Of a DNA stretch of 64,000 nucleotides, positions 1 to 11,532 are shown one piece after another. The position numbers and the translations under genes were made by a program. The notes beneath the pieces are model-generated. The model had not been told where the DNA came from. It searched no databases and saw only the letters and a program-made list of their open reading frames with translations. Numbering within the stretch: position 1 is the first letter of the stretch; each line of letters starts with the position of its first letter. Source of the stretch: Dryas octopetala (taxonomy: Eukaryota; Streptophyta; Magnoliopsida; Rosales; Rosaceae); NCBI GenBank assembly GCA_963921425.1, contig OY992832.1, positions 23,782,835-23,846,834 on the forward strand. Reading direction: 5' to 3'.

Positions 1-744
1 ATATGCAAAGCACTGTTTCAAAGATGTTGATTTAATATGATCAAAACTCAATTTCAAAATCGACATGATTCTCTTCTCTTCTTCTTGTAAGTCCCACATT
101 CTATTTTCTTTGATCAACAACCATTCAGCTGTAGTAGTTTTAGAACGTAACAAGCTTCCCAAAACCTGTTGGTAGATGAGTGAGAATTTCTATTTAATAA
201 TGAATAGGTTAAAAGAAATACTAACAAAACAAAAATAGTAGTTTAACATTCGAAGTAGACTATATTTTTCAACATTCTTTTGGATATATGCTAAGTGCTA
301 TAGTGCTCTCCATTTTGGTCATTATAATTATTTTTTTCCAACTTTGTTAGAATCATACAGGAGTTTAAAATAGAATTGTTATGAAAACTACTAAAAGTGA
401 TCATGCATGGTTTATTGGTACAAAAAATTTTACATTTAAATGTATTAGTGGCCGAGTGTAGCTCTTTCCCTAATGAAATATGTCATAAAATGTAGTGAGG
501 AATTAATCAACTCCTTTGCCAACTTTATTTTTCTTTAGAAAAAGAAAAATATAAGAAAATGAAGAAGGGAAATGAAAAAATAAAGAATATTTCAAGTAAC
601 TTATGGTTGAGAAACCAACTAGTTATTGGTTTAGTAGTAAAAACAACAATAATAATAAACCTTGTGGGTTAGAGCTTTATTTGTAAAAAATAGGAACCAA
701 AGAAAAAAGTGTAAATTAATTAACATCAAATAGATAATGTAATA
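1..744. other. AT-rich sequence, no gene seen
   Basis: No coding similarity recognised on either strand. It lies downstream (minus-strand sense) of the NLR pseudogene, where the LRR part would be expected, but I see no LRR repeats here. Confidence 0.4.
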
Positions 745-1790
745 GTATATACATACATTTGCCAACAGTGGTACAATTGCACACTTTTTAGCAATATCAC
801 TTCTATTTCTTTATAGATCTAGGTCTATTAGAGCACAACCATCTGAAAATGCTCTATCCTTTATTATGAACCAACATTCATCATTAGATAGTTTTTTCAA
901 ATCACACCTACAGATAGGAAGCGTTTCTGTGATTGATGTAACTTTAGCACTGTGGGTGGTGACAATGATGGTACTTCCTCGAGCAGAATTGAGTTTTGGC
1001 AAACAACTCATAATTAAGGTTTCTCATTTATGAGGATCTTCGTTCCAGACATCATCGAGTATGAGAATATATTTTTCCCCGTCAACTCTTCTTGGAGGGT
1101 TTTGATCAATGCATCCTGACTTTCTCTTATCGTAGCTTTTGATGGGTTAAGAGATTCTAACGAATTAAAATTGAATTGACATGAAAAGGATTAGATACAC
1201 ACACACCCATATTTTTCAATCAAAATATGTATTCACATCAGGTTCATTGTATAACCATTTAGCCAAAGTTGTCTTTCCTAGACTTGCAATTCCCACAATG
1301 GCCATAATCGAAAGATTTTCTTGATTGTCAGAGTTGATCAAGGTTGCAATTATGTTAGACACAACTTCCTTCCTTCCAACAAGGTTTTCATCTTTGTCAA
1401 TGAATGAGCTTGTTTCTCTATCCCCTATAATTCCATGATGGGCAGGGGTTGCATCCACTTTGGTTTTATAATGTGAAACTATTCCAATAAAAGATGCCTC
1501 ACTCTTAAGATCCATCAAAGATGCATTGACTTTCTGAATTTTTTGTGCTAATTTTTATATTGAGCTAGTCTTCCACTGCCTGGCAACGACCTTGTGGTTA
1601 ATGAGAAACATCACCTAAGATATCTTGAATGACGGATCGACAATGATTGGTGGAGCTTTGTTAGCTCTACTTTGAACCACCAGGCATGACTGAAATCTTG
1701 AGCAGCAACTGAAGCCACCTTCTTTAGTATTTCCTCAGCTGCGAAAGTAAGGAGAGATTTCAATCATCTTTCCTTCGGTATGTAAGACAA
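745..1790 (-). pseudogene. Broken CC-NB-ARC disease-resistance (NLR) gene fragment
   Basis: Minus-strand pieces line up with an Rx-type N-terminal coiled coil followed by an NB-ARC ATPase. The CC-like part reads AEEILKKVASVAAQDFSHAW near 1740-1680. The P-loop reads GIASLGKTTLAKW near 1290-1250, where GMGGLGKTT is usual. Kinase-2 reads KYILILDDVWNEDP near 1080-1040, RNBS-B is GSTIIVTTHS (about 975-945), RNBS-C is LKKLSNDECW (about 900), and a GLPL-like VPLLA sits near 755. The pieces are in different frames. A one-base shift falls just before kinase-2, a stop follows it, and other stops lie before the GLPL-like part and in the N-terminal region. No LRR follows. NLRs are intracellular immune receptors, but this copy cannot encode one. 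Its breaks could be checked against a sister accession. Confidence 0.8.
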
Positions 1791-2822
1791 AGAAAGAGTA
1801 GATTAATTAAGAAAACAATTTGAGAGTTGAGACGCACAATGTTTTCTCTCTTAGAAGGCGATGATGGTGTTTTCTTTCCCGGCAAGAAAAAAAATGATAC
1901 CTTAGCTTATATATTATTACTTTGAACTCGACCTTCGTATTGAGGATAGATTCTCTCCTTCACATGTGGCTTACATCATAATTAATTAGCCAAATGGGCA
2001 TTAGATTTGAGAAGTCCACTAAACTTTCAAATCACATCATATTATAAGTTTATAACAATTGCAATTTGCACTTACCAATGCATGCTTGTAGTTGCAATTA
2101 TGGAGGAAGATGGATGAGTAGTCAAGGTTGAAGGCCTTAATTAGAATATGTCAAATATGCCTATATGGTCTAGACGATATCGACTCGAGAGGCAGTAACT
2201 CGATCGGTAATATGGTCATATGGAACAATGAAAAATATATATTATAATGACCGAGAACATGTACGAATAATTGGTAGATTATGGACGTTTACCTCAATAA
2301 AGGAGGGAGGAGCAGTAAAAGCTACAAGGACCAAAACCTCGGGTACGTGAGCGGAATCTGTGGTGGAGGATGGAACAAAGGCGTTGGAGCCTTGATGTGA
2401 GTGATGACAATTTGTTATAGAAAAAAAAAGAGGATAAATAAATATAGGAAAAAAGACTTTCATAATAGAAGTGAAGCTTATTGAATGGTTTATTTTTATG
2501 TGGCCTAGAGAACTAATAGTCTCAATGACCGGAGCATCAGTTGTCATCAAGTGGTCTTAATCTCAGCATGATCAGATTCTATTGTGCCCATTCCACCAAT
2601 CGAAGCCTCAGATGATGTAGTACTAAGCAGTTAGCTGAATCACTGGGCTGGAAACCTAGCAATGGTGAAAGACTTCGATTAGGAAAGCCCAAAAAAATAA
2701 GTAAAACTTCAAAGAACCAAGTTATGAATGGCTTACCCTTAAGTCGGGTGAAGTGATAATAGACTATCATTAATTTGGACCATAATGGAACTAGGAAAAG
2801 TAAGGCCCGAGAAAATACTTAC
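1791..2822. other. Intergenic, no gene recognised
   Basis: Short minus-strand open frames at 2242-2550 and 2579-2770 have no recognisable domain. They may belong to the same decayed element as the putative exon at 2823-2940. Confidence 0.35.
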
Positions 2823-2940
2823 TAGAATTGGGCCCGATCGGAGCTTGACGAATATCTACAACATCCCTGCTTGTGTTAACAGCTAAGTAAAACTTCTTGG
2901 TATATGGATCTGAATCGAACGAGGAACTTGGTGAAGCCAT
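2823..2940 (-). other. Possible short first coding exon of an unknown, decayed gene
   Basis: An ATG at 2940 opens a frame starting MASPSSSFDSDPYTKKFY and running 39 codons. It ends at a consensus splice donor (A|GTAAGTA). A pyrimidine-rich stretch ending in TAG lies just upstream of the ATG, so it could also be an internal exon. The Ser-rich start followed by SDPY resembles first exons of retroelement-derived plant proteins, but I cannot name a family. No convincing following exon was found. Confidence 0.2.
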
Positions 2941-3439
2941 GATGTTTGGCTACAAAGAAAAGTACCAAGAAAATATTAAAAATATGCGGGAAAGTTAGGA
3001 TATTTGAAAACAAAGTTTCTTCTGGCCAAAAAAAAAAAAGTTTCTAAACAACCACCAAAAGTCACGAAATCTAAGAAATCTAAGTGGAAAAGTGAAACTT
3101 ACAAACAAAACCCGAAAAAATCACCAAGAATCATCCAAGAAATCAAGCTAAATCACAAGAAAATAGAGCCTACAATGTATTTCTAGGGAGATTTTGGCTA
3201 TGGAGTTCTTGTAAAATGGAGAAGATGAAGAAAATATGGGTTTTGAGGTTACCTTAATAGATGTGATGATTCCACAACTAGCTATTTGCGCTTCAACTAA
3301 TTTTTGCCACATGCATCTATAAGATCATTGGAAACTAGAAAATTAAATGTAAAATCTTTTATACATATTCTGTATGAACACACAATCTAAAAACACTAGA
3401 CATGTATAATCACCATTGCATAAGTATAACACATGTGAG

Positions 3440-3610
3440 AACAAACTTACCTGAAGAAGCCATGTCGACTGCAGCAAGTATCTTGAAGTCTAAGAGCACA
3501 AGCCTTCCAACCAGCACAAACTTTCTTCAAAGCTTTACTCAATATGGGGCAGAGTACCAAATAGCATAGATCGATCATTTGTGTGGTCAGGGACTTGAGC
3601 CTTATATAGG
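3440..3610 (-). promoter_or_regulatory. Candidate orphan promoter, leader and mini first exon
   Basis: On the minus strand a TATA box (CCTATATAAG, 3601-3610) is followed after about 145 nt by an ATG opening MASS and then a strong splice donor (CAG|GTAAGTT, about 3452). The arrangement resembles that at 26100-26240. No downstream coding region is intact, so this is probably the 5' end of a decayed gene or transposon. Confidence 0.3.
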
Positions 3611-4930
3611 GTCTTGATCAAATCGTGTACCTCCCATTAAGATATCTATGGTTCAATTCTAGTATAACTTTATATAATGACTAATTAATAAATACCTTGT
3701 TTATAGTATAAGGCAGCTCACTATCATAATCCCATTCTGATTAGAAATATGACTCAGTTGAGCTTTTCCTGTGGTAGTTTGATTAATACTCCTATCACTT
3801 GCCTCTTAAGTTTTATTAGCATTGTCAGCATCCGAATAGAATAAGGATTTAGTCCATTAATTTCTTACATTAAATTCAAACAAATTCAAATTGGGTTGCA
3901 AGATGATCAGCCGAAAAACATCAAGGATGTCCAGCTGAGAGATCCTAATGGCTCTTGTATTGAAATGATCACCGAACTAAAAAAAAAAAAAATTATAACT
4001 CATACACTGAAGTAAGAGCAAACTAATTATCGATAAACCATATTGAAATGAACTTCATAAATTAAACAAAAACATTATGTAATAGTAATTAAGAGCATCG
4101 AGACCGATTGTATCTTAGACTTAAATTAAAAATTAAACGATATGAATCTTAATAAACAAGTTGGATTTATGGTTGAATCATTCAACACGATTAATTCAAT
4201 ATGTGGAAGGTTAATTGGTATTTCGTATAAATATAAAACGATACGATACAAATACAACCATTTAACACGAATTATCATCCATATTACGTCCCTCACCTCT
4301 AAGTACTGAGTCATAGTTTCTTTACTTATTTGCCTCTCGGGACAAAATTATTAGGTAATTACCTAGACCTTAGGCCAAATAAGCCAACTCGACACTATAT
4401 TAAGAAAATTAATATGTAAGAACATTTGATATATTTGTAATTCTCTTTGGAAAAAAATGTTGTTTGACCAAAAATTTTGTGCACACATAGGGTGGATGGT
4501 TCCCTATGATAATGGGTAGCCATTGTGATAATATAAGTATAATTTGGAAAGTCAAATCGTACAACTTAACATTCATTCACTTTCCATGTATATAAGGTTA
4601 ACCAGACCTAGCTCTTTGGTCTTATCAAACCAACACAATTTTCTATATAAGAGAAGCCTAGGCGACCCTTGAAAATGCACTCTTGAGCAATATTTCTACA
4701 AAGATTTTGAGGCCATGATTTTACAATTGTAAGGACCTAGAGTGAACAAAGAAAGACCCATAGAATAACTAAGGGACCTACTCCCAATTTAAAGTGCAAG
4801 GTCCATGAAAAAATGACAAAAGGCATAAGACCCCCAATTTGTTAGAAAATAGATGGACCGTGAAATTTATATCATATGACATAACTCTTATAAAAAACAA
4901 GCTACATCTTCCTAAAACAATTTAAGGGAC
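3611..4930. other. Intergenic, no gene seen
   Basis: AT-rich sequence with scattered stops in all frames. No repeats with clear ends were found. The stretch 4700-4930 is the left flank of the CACTA insertion and may belong to an older element. Confidence 0.4.
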
Positions 4931-4955
4931 CGACACTACAACAATGAAGTTAATA

Positions 4956-5605
4956 GACAACAGTGAAAAACCGTTGTCTATTTACCCAAAATTCCGTCGT
5001 CTAGGCGAGTGATGACTATAGTATATTTAGACAACGGTGAAAACCCGTTGTCTAAATGGATTAATACAATAGTTATAATTTAAAACTGTTGTCTAGTACC
5101 CACCAAAATGCATGATATTCAGCTTAAACAGTTGTGTTGAAACCCAATACACAACGTTTACAGATACAAAACTATTGTATTAATAATGATTAAACAATAC
5201 TTATGTGCTATAAATGTTGTCCAAAGTACTATTAAACATCCATTTTAAGAAACACCGTTGCATAATTAAGTATAAAACCGGCATGAATGTTTGTACATAA
5301 GAAACTCACAACAGTTTTTACTAAAACATGTTATTTTAATTACTTATACATATCATTTTATATATTAAAACCGTTGGGTAATCATATTTTCCACAACTTC
5401 TTTTAACTATATGTGATGTTAAGTTATGCGTATGACAAGTAATTTTTTTTCAAAAATGTTGTATAGATAGATGATACACATCAATTTTTTGGTTAATAAA
5501 CGTTTTAACTGTTGTTAGTAGGTGTGTTATACAATGGTTATTTAACTAAAACCGTTGTCTATGATTTATTAACATAATTTTTTTAAATTGAAAACTGTTG
5601 TTTGT
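4956..5605. repeat. CACTA left subterminal repeat region
   Basis: Degenerate direct and inverted copies of an (A)CCGTTGTCTA motif recur, for example at 4970-4980, 5044-5054, 5084-5095 and near 5550-5560. The first pair (4953-4981) forms a short palindrome. In CACTA elements such subterminal motifs bind the element's DNA-binding protein. Confidence 0.75.
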
Positions 5606-6117
5606 TTGATTCACATTTTAATATCCCTGCTTACATCCAATTGAATCCCCATTAATTCCCTGCTTGCATATCCAATTGGAATTAAATCCCACTAAATCCC
5701 TGCTTGTTGCATCCAAAGTAATCCACAAATATTGGTAACTCAAAAAGATCCATGAATTCATTAAATTGGAATTGGAGTTTACAAAGTCGATCATGATAAC
5801 AAACTCATTCACACATCCCTTGCCAATTAATGTATAGCCCAAAAAATTATAAGTAACTTGATAACTACAAAAAGTACTTGTTGATTACAAAAACTATAAA
5901 GCTAGGGATGACATGGTCTAACCTAAGTAATCGTGCAAAGTTAGCCATATACATACCAAAATATCTGACTTTGCAAGATTAGCTAGTCAATGAACTGCTC
6001 CCATCATAATATTGCATGTCTACACAGCCTAGCTAGTTAGCTATACAAAATATTTACCAAAAAATGCTTGTTAAACCCAGCCGGCGGACTTAGGGAAGTG
6101 AGGAGTACGTATTGGAT

Positions 6118-6207
6118 CTACATATAGCGCACCAGAAAGCCCGCCCATTCAGCGCGTACTTCATCAATCTGGTCCTGTGAGTAGGTGTTGTCCTTTCTCC
6201 TTTCCCA
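6118..6207 (-). pseudogene. C-terminal exon of a ULP1-like (C48) cysteine protease, transposon-borne
   Basis: Minus strand: an AG acceptor (TTTCAG) at about 6208-6213 opens a 29-residue exon. It contains WERRKDNTYSQDQIDEV then RAEWAGFLVRYM and a stop. That ending is typical of ULP1-type protease domains carried by plant CACTA elements. The catalytic His-Asp-Cys part is not visible. A possible upstream scrap (ILDIVKGKWEQ, near 7120-7085) contains a stop. This reads as a decayed passenger protease gene. Confidence 0.5.
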
Positions 6208-9200
6208 CTGAAATTAACCATGGAGTAACAAAGGGATTAACATAAGGGAATACACCAATAAGAAATTCAACATTTTTGTTTAATTAACCATTTTTTTTTA
6301 GTAATTGAATGAATCAATAAAAAAAAAAAAGGAGCAGAGGAAACCCCTGAACCAAAGAACAAACATACAAAGTAAGAACAAACCATCAAAATAATGATCT
6401 AAGTGACTTAAAAAACAATTAACCTGCCATAACCATCAAGTTAATCATCAACCAACAAATTAATGATCTAATTGACTTAAAAAACAATTAACTTGTCATA
6501 ACCATCAAGTTAATCCATCATCATCATAATTAACAAGGGTTTTTACACAATTGATCCAAAGCACATTTTAAACAAAATGAAACATGTCCTCAAAGGAGAG
6601 GTCCGGTCCTCAATGTTCAAAACCATTTCTTGTCCTACATCAAATTATTAGCTACTAAGACTAGATATTTCCCAAAAATAAATGCAATAAAATTAGCTAC
6701 TGTCACAACAGAACCTTGTCCTAACACATGGCAGGAACTTAGACTTCCAAATACAAAGAACAAGAAAAAGCTTCACAAAAAGTAGGATGTTCAGAGAACA
6801 ATGTTAAGATACATTCCCAAGTTTAAGAAATTCCAATAGAAAGATACGAAATAGTAGGAAGCTAATCTGCAGTGAGTCATATGGCATGCATGTATCAATT
6901 CTGTTTAAGAAGACCCATTTAGAGGATTGAAAAGCAGTATGTAATTACCATATCTAATTTGGCATATAATACTCTTTTACATGCACAATCATACTTACAA
7001 ATGCATGCTTGTTTAAGCAATAATTAATAAATCTCAACATGCTTACAAGAGTCATCAATGGTGGCAAGCAGAACTTAGTCCCTCTCCTGCTCCCACTTTC
7101 CTTTTACGATATCAAGAATGACTTTTTGTAGTGATGCTCACTTCACTGCAACCTGAAATCATACAAAAAGAAAAGTTACAAGTTGAAATTTTCAAGGGAC
7201 ACTTGGGAAAAACCTTGTTACATATATTATACTGATAAAAAACAGACACAGCCAACCGTCTATATGTTCATTTAAAACTTATTTTAGGAAACAATACTGT
7301 AATTACAAGAGCCTTGTAGCTAAAAATCAGACAGGGCAACAAATATAAACCGTTTAATACTATCTTTTCCCTTCTTAATTTCTTCTTCCTTTGCTTTGAC
7401 TTTTTCTTGTCATTCCTCTTCCTTTCCCTTTTCAAGAGTGCTTGAAGAGAGATGGGCTGGCAATAAGATAATTTATTAAGATTATAAGAAAATGAGATTT
7501 CACTAGAACCTTATTTTAAGATATCACTTACTGCATCAAGTATGTGGCCATACAAAGGTAAGATGCACATTCCAATGCTCTCTTTGAATATGATGTTGCA
7601 GTCTGCAGAAAATGTACTCTCATCAGTAAGTATTTAAAATAACCAAAAAAATAGGTGCTAACAACTCATTAAATCACAGTACTTCTATATGGCTATTTAG
7701 CAAGGAAACATCATTGTTTAGTACTTGGCTTTGACCAAAATTTAGACTTCTAAGCTGTACTCTATTATTTTAAATTTACTATAAAAAAAAATTCAATAGG
7801 ATTCATTTTCCTTTCATAATATGAAGTATGAAAATACTTGGGAACCTGATTTAGAACTTTGATGATAGAAGTAGGCTTCCTTGACCTTATGTTTTAATAA
7901 ACCTGCAAAGAATTAAAACGAAAAAAAGAAAGCAAAGTAGGTTGATTGAAACTAAAAGATCAAGCTAAAAAAGTTCTAACTAAAAATGCTGAGACAAAAA
8001 TAAAAAATTCTATGTTCTTGTTTTGCATAAGTCATTTAACCATATATGCAAGATCTATCAATTTACCTACCGATAAACAAGTTAATTTTGAGTGGTTCTC
8101 TTGCATATCGAGTTATAAAATTATACATCTCCAGTCCAATTTATTGCAAATCATCATAAGTGAAAATATTCATTTGTCGTCCCAACCATCCATCAATACC
8201 CAAACCATTCAGCTAATGTAAGATACAAAAAATTCACTCAAGTACATATTGGCTATGAAGTTAACCCAAAGACCATTAAAAAAATAAAACCATAGTTAGC
8301 GAAAAATTGTTTCATGCACAACTTTTATTCACAAGTATACATTGATAGATGTCCAATTTCCTGTAAAGTTAAAAGAGCACACGTGGCCCATCAATTTTAT
8401 CATTCTTAACCTCCACTAAAGAAATTTCACACCCAGTCCTCTTAGCCTATATCTCCAGCTAGTCATAGGCAGTTGCTCAAAATGTATCCCCTGCTGCCAT
8501 CAGTATCTGGCACAATTCCGAATCACAAGGCAATTCAAATAACAAAAGCCACTGAGGAATACACATGCTTTTCTTGGATGTATAAATACATATATATATA
8601 TATATGGAGGTCTGACCTTTCACTTTAAATTCCAAAGGAGATATGGCTTGCTTCGGCACCTTTCCTGCAGGAAAATAACACAAGCTAGTCTTGTGATTTG
8701 CTAAAAGAAAAAAAAATAAAAAAGGGATTGCAGCCATCAAGATAAAAGAGGAGTGACTCATCTTCTTGTGTCTTAAGTCTTGATTTTGGAGTGGCTTGCT
8801 GCAAGATGAAAGAGCAGGTTTTCAACAAAGTCATATGAAAAAAAATAAAATAGCAAAACAAAAAAGAGGCAGTTGGCACCTGGAGAAATAAATCAAGAAC
8901 ATGGTCTCTTCTCTTCCCTCCCTGCCAACAAAAAAAAAAGCATGTATTAGAGAATGGAAAAAAAGAAACCAAGAAAAAAAAATGGATGGAGAAATTATGT
9001 CCATTATAAAGAAAAGGAACCTCACTCTTTGAAGTCTCACATGGAGGACTATGGGGGTATTGAATTCCTTTTTAGTTAGTTGACACCTGCAAATTAATAA
9101 AAAGGGTCAGCTACTGTTGGTATAAGACAAAGGAAAAGTATGGAAATCCAAAGTCAGCAAAAAAAGGACACATGAAAGGGATTAAACTACCAAAGAAATA

Positions 9201-10894
9201 ATAATTATTTCTCTTGCTCCAAGCCCCACGTAGCAATGTTTGCTGCAAGTTTTCTTAGGTGCTGCAAAGTCTACAAATACACATGGCAAACAAGTTCAAG
9301 TCAGCCCAAAAGTAGATACAAGATCAAGTTAAACCCAAAAGAAAATAGTCTAACTTGCACATGAGACAGCTAGTAAGTGGTTGCTTTCACCAAATATTTA
9401 TTTTCTGAACAAAGAGATAAGAAAGATCAAAAAGATGCAAAAATAGACATGCGTAAAGTGATATTGCCTACGCCGATTGCTTTGTTATTTTTCTTTGCCT
9501 CCAGTCAAAAGGAATTGGCTTGCTTTCAAAATTAGAGGAGAGGGGTTCTTGCTGCTTCCAATTTGCAACCATGTTCTTCTTAACCTTTATTTAACCCATT
9601 ATTTTATTATAATTTATTTATCACCATCTAGCTAGTCCTCCATATTCCAACCCCTGCTTTCAAATTTCAATCATGAAGTCTCCTTTTCTCTTCATCTACT
9701 CTCTTTCTCTCCCCCTCTTTTATCTCTCTATCTCTCTTTTTCTCTGCTATATCAATTTCCCAACCTTTAAACCTCCCCACTCTGCTATATTAGTTGTAAC
9801 ATTAATTCTGCAAAATGCAGGCCATTCAAAATAAGGGCCAAGACAAAACAAACCCAAGTATACAAGTTAAATTTTTACTACAAATTAATAGATCCATCAG
9901 ATTTGGAAATCAAAAACAATGATTTGGAGCTATGTAGAACTATTGAGGGTCCCTAATCTAAGTAAGTATGCCCAGTTACAACAATGCCTTACTTATGAAC
10001 TCAATTCTCTGACTTGTTATTTTGTAAAGACTCCCCAGGAAAAAAAAAATAATTAAAACTCCTCTACTTCCTGTAAGATAAACACAATTTTTTTCTTCGA
10101 TCTCCCTTTCTTAGAAGGTATAAAACAAAAAGATTTGCCAAAAGTGACCACAAAAATCAAAATCAAAAACCCAGAAAACTAAATCACAACCTTGCCCAAA
10201 AAAATTTTAAAAAATTAACAAGATAACCATCACACCAAAGAAGAAAAAAACCCAGCAAACAAAAATACAAAACCCCCAAAATTAAAACATCTAAACCGAA
10301 ATTTAAACAAAAAAGGAGAAGAAAACCCTAACTTTGAAGAAGAACCTAATCAGGAAATAGACAGAAAGATAAGTAAAACCCGATGAAACTTCAACAAGGT
10401 GGAAGAACAACTGTAGTAGAGGAAACAACACTACTGCTGCAGCTTGATTCGCGCAAAAACACACAAACCCAGATGGAATTACCAACAAGCTAAGCTCAAA
10501 ACTCACCGTCGGGGCCAAGACTAGAACATTGAAACCTGCCAGAGGATTGACCTTCCACTCCGTGAGCTCTTCGTGTATCCGATTGCCAATCTTACCTTAA
10601 TCTTGAAATGGGTATCAAAATCCCTAATTTTTTTGGGGTTTTCTGGAAGTGGGAATGAAATCTGTTTAATTGTAATCATGGTGGCTAAAATGAAGAAGAG
10701 AAATGAGACAGAGACATAGACATAGAGAGTTTGGCTGGACTAGGGGGAGGGTGTGCGACAGGACAGAGAGAGTTTAATAGTGGTAGAGAGAGAGAGAGAG
10801 AGAGAGAGCAGATCAAGAGGTTTGAGAAGGAGAGGGATTTTGACTAAGTGGAAGAGGTAATGTGAAAATATAAGGAATGGGACATTACACAACC

Positions 10895-11140
10895 GGCCTA
10901 AGCTACAGTAAATTTTTTTAATGAAATCACTATACATCGGTTTTTTATAAATCTAGCGCTTACACAATGCTTAAAAATTAAAAACGTTGTTTAGACAAAA
11001 CATAAACAATCAACGACCCAAAAATCATGAGATTCCATGTATTAATACAACAGTTTTTTAAAAAACCGTTATGCTTTGAAACTAGACAACAGTTTTAACA
11101 AAACCGTTATCTATTAAGTGTTGTCTATTTACATTATTGT
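10895..11140. repeat. CACTA right subterminal repeat region
   Basis: Inverted and direct copies of the same GTTGTCTA / AGACAAC motif as at the left end, for example near 11040-11070, 11088-11100 and 11119-11127. Confidence 0.7.
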
Positions 11141-11532
11141 AGTAGTGCGAGCAAGAAACACACTTGGGGGACCATAAGAAACACACATCATAGGTAGCCG
11201 CCCAAGAGGAAAGAAAATGGGCGCGGCCGGGTTCGCCCAAACTTGCGCATAAGAAGACCTTCCTAAGAATATGAAACATTAATTAGGTACTTAAGAAATC
11301 CATATTTCATTAGGATTCTAACTCTCACACAAATCAAATTGCTTGAATCCTTCCCAAATAAGGATTCAAGTATAGGAGTTCACTCCCATAAGGAGTATAC
11401 TTCTCAATGACTACAAGTTTACTAAACTTTATTTCTAAAGGCATAAGGATTAATGCATTCTTTATATATACGTTATCATAAGATCAATAAGATGTATTTT
11501 TACTGACTTGACCGTCGGAGAGCCTTTGACCG

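Larger units (their letters stand above)
4934..11147. mobile_element. CACTA (En/Spm-type) DNA transposon, 6.2 kb, probably non-autonomous
   Basis: The left end begins CACTACAACAATG. The right end, reverse-complemented, begins CACTACTACAATAATG. Both continue into an AATAGACAAC motif. The 3-bp sequence CGA directly flanks both ends (4931-4933 and 11148-11150), matching the 3-bp target duplication known for CACTA elements. Many subterminal copies of a CCGTTGTCTA-like motif fill 4956-5600 and 10895-11140. The interior has no long open frame. On the minus strand there are splice-bounded coding scraps, including a ULP1-protease-like C-terminus at 6118-6207 and a 90-nt exon-like piece near 7536-7605. 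No TNP2-type transposase was seen, so movement would need one supplied in trans. Confidence 0.88.

Noticed and set aside
3004..3186. Lys-rich 60-residue frame
   Set aside because: Low-complexity A-rich DNA with no promoter or domain.
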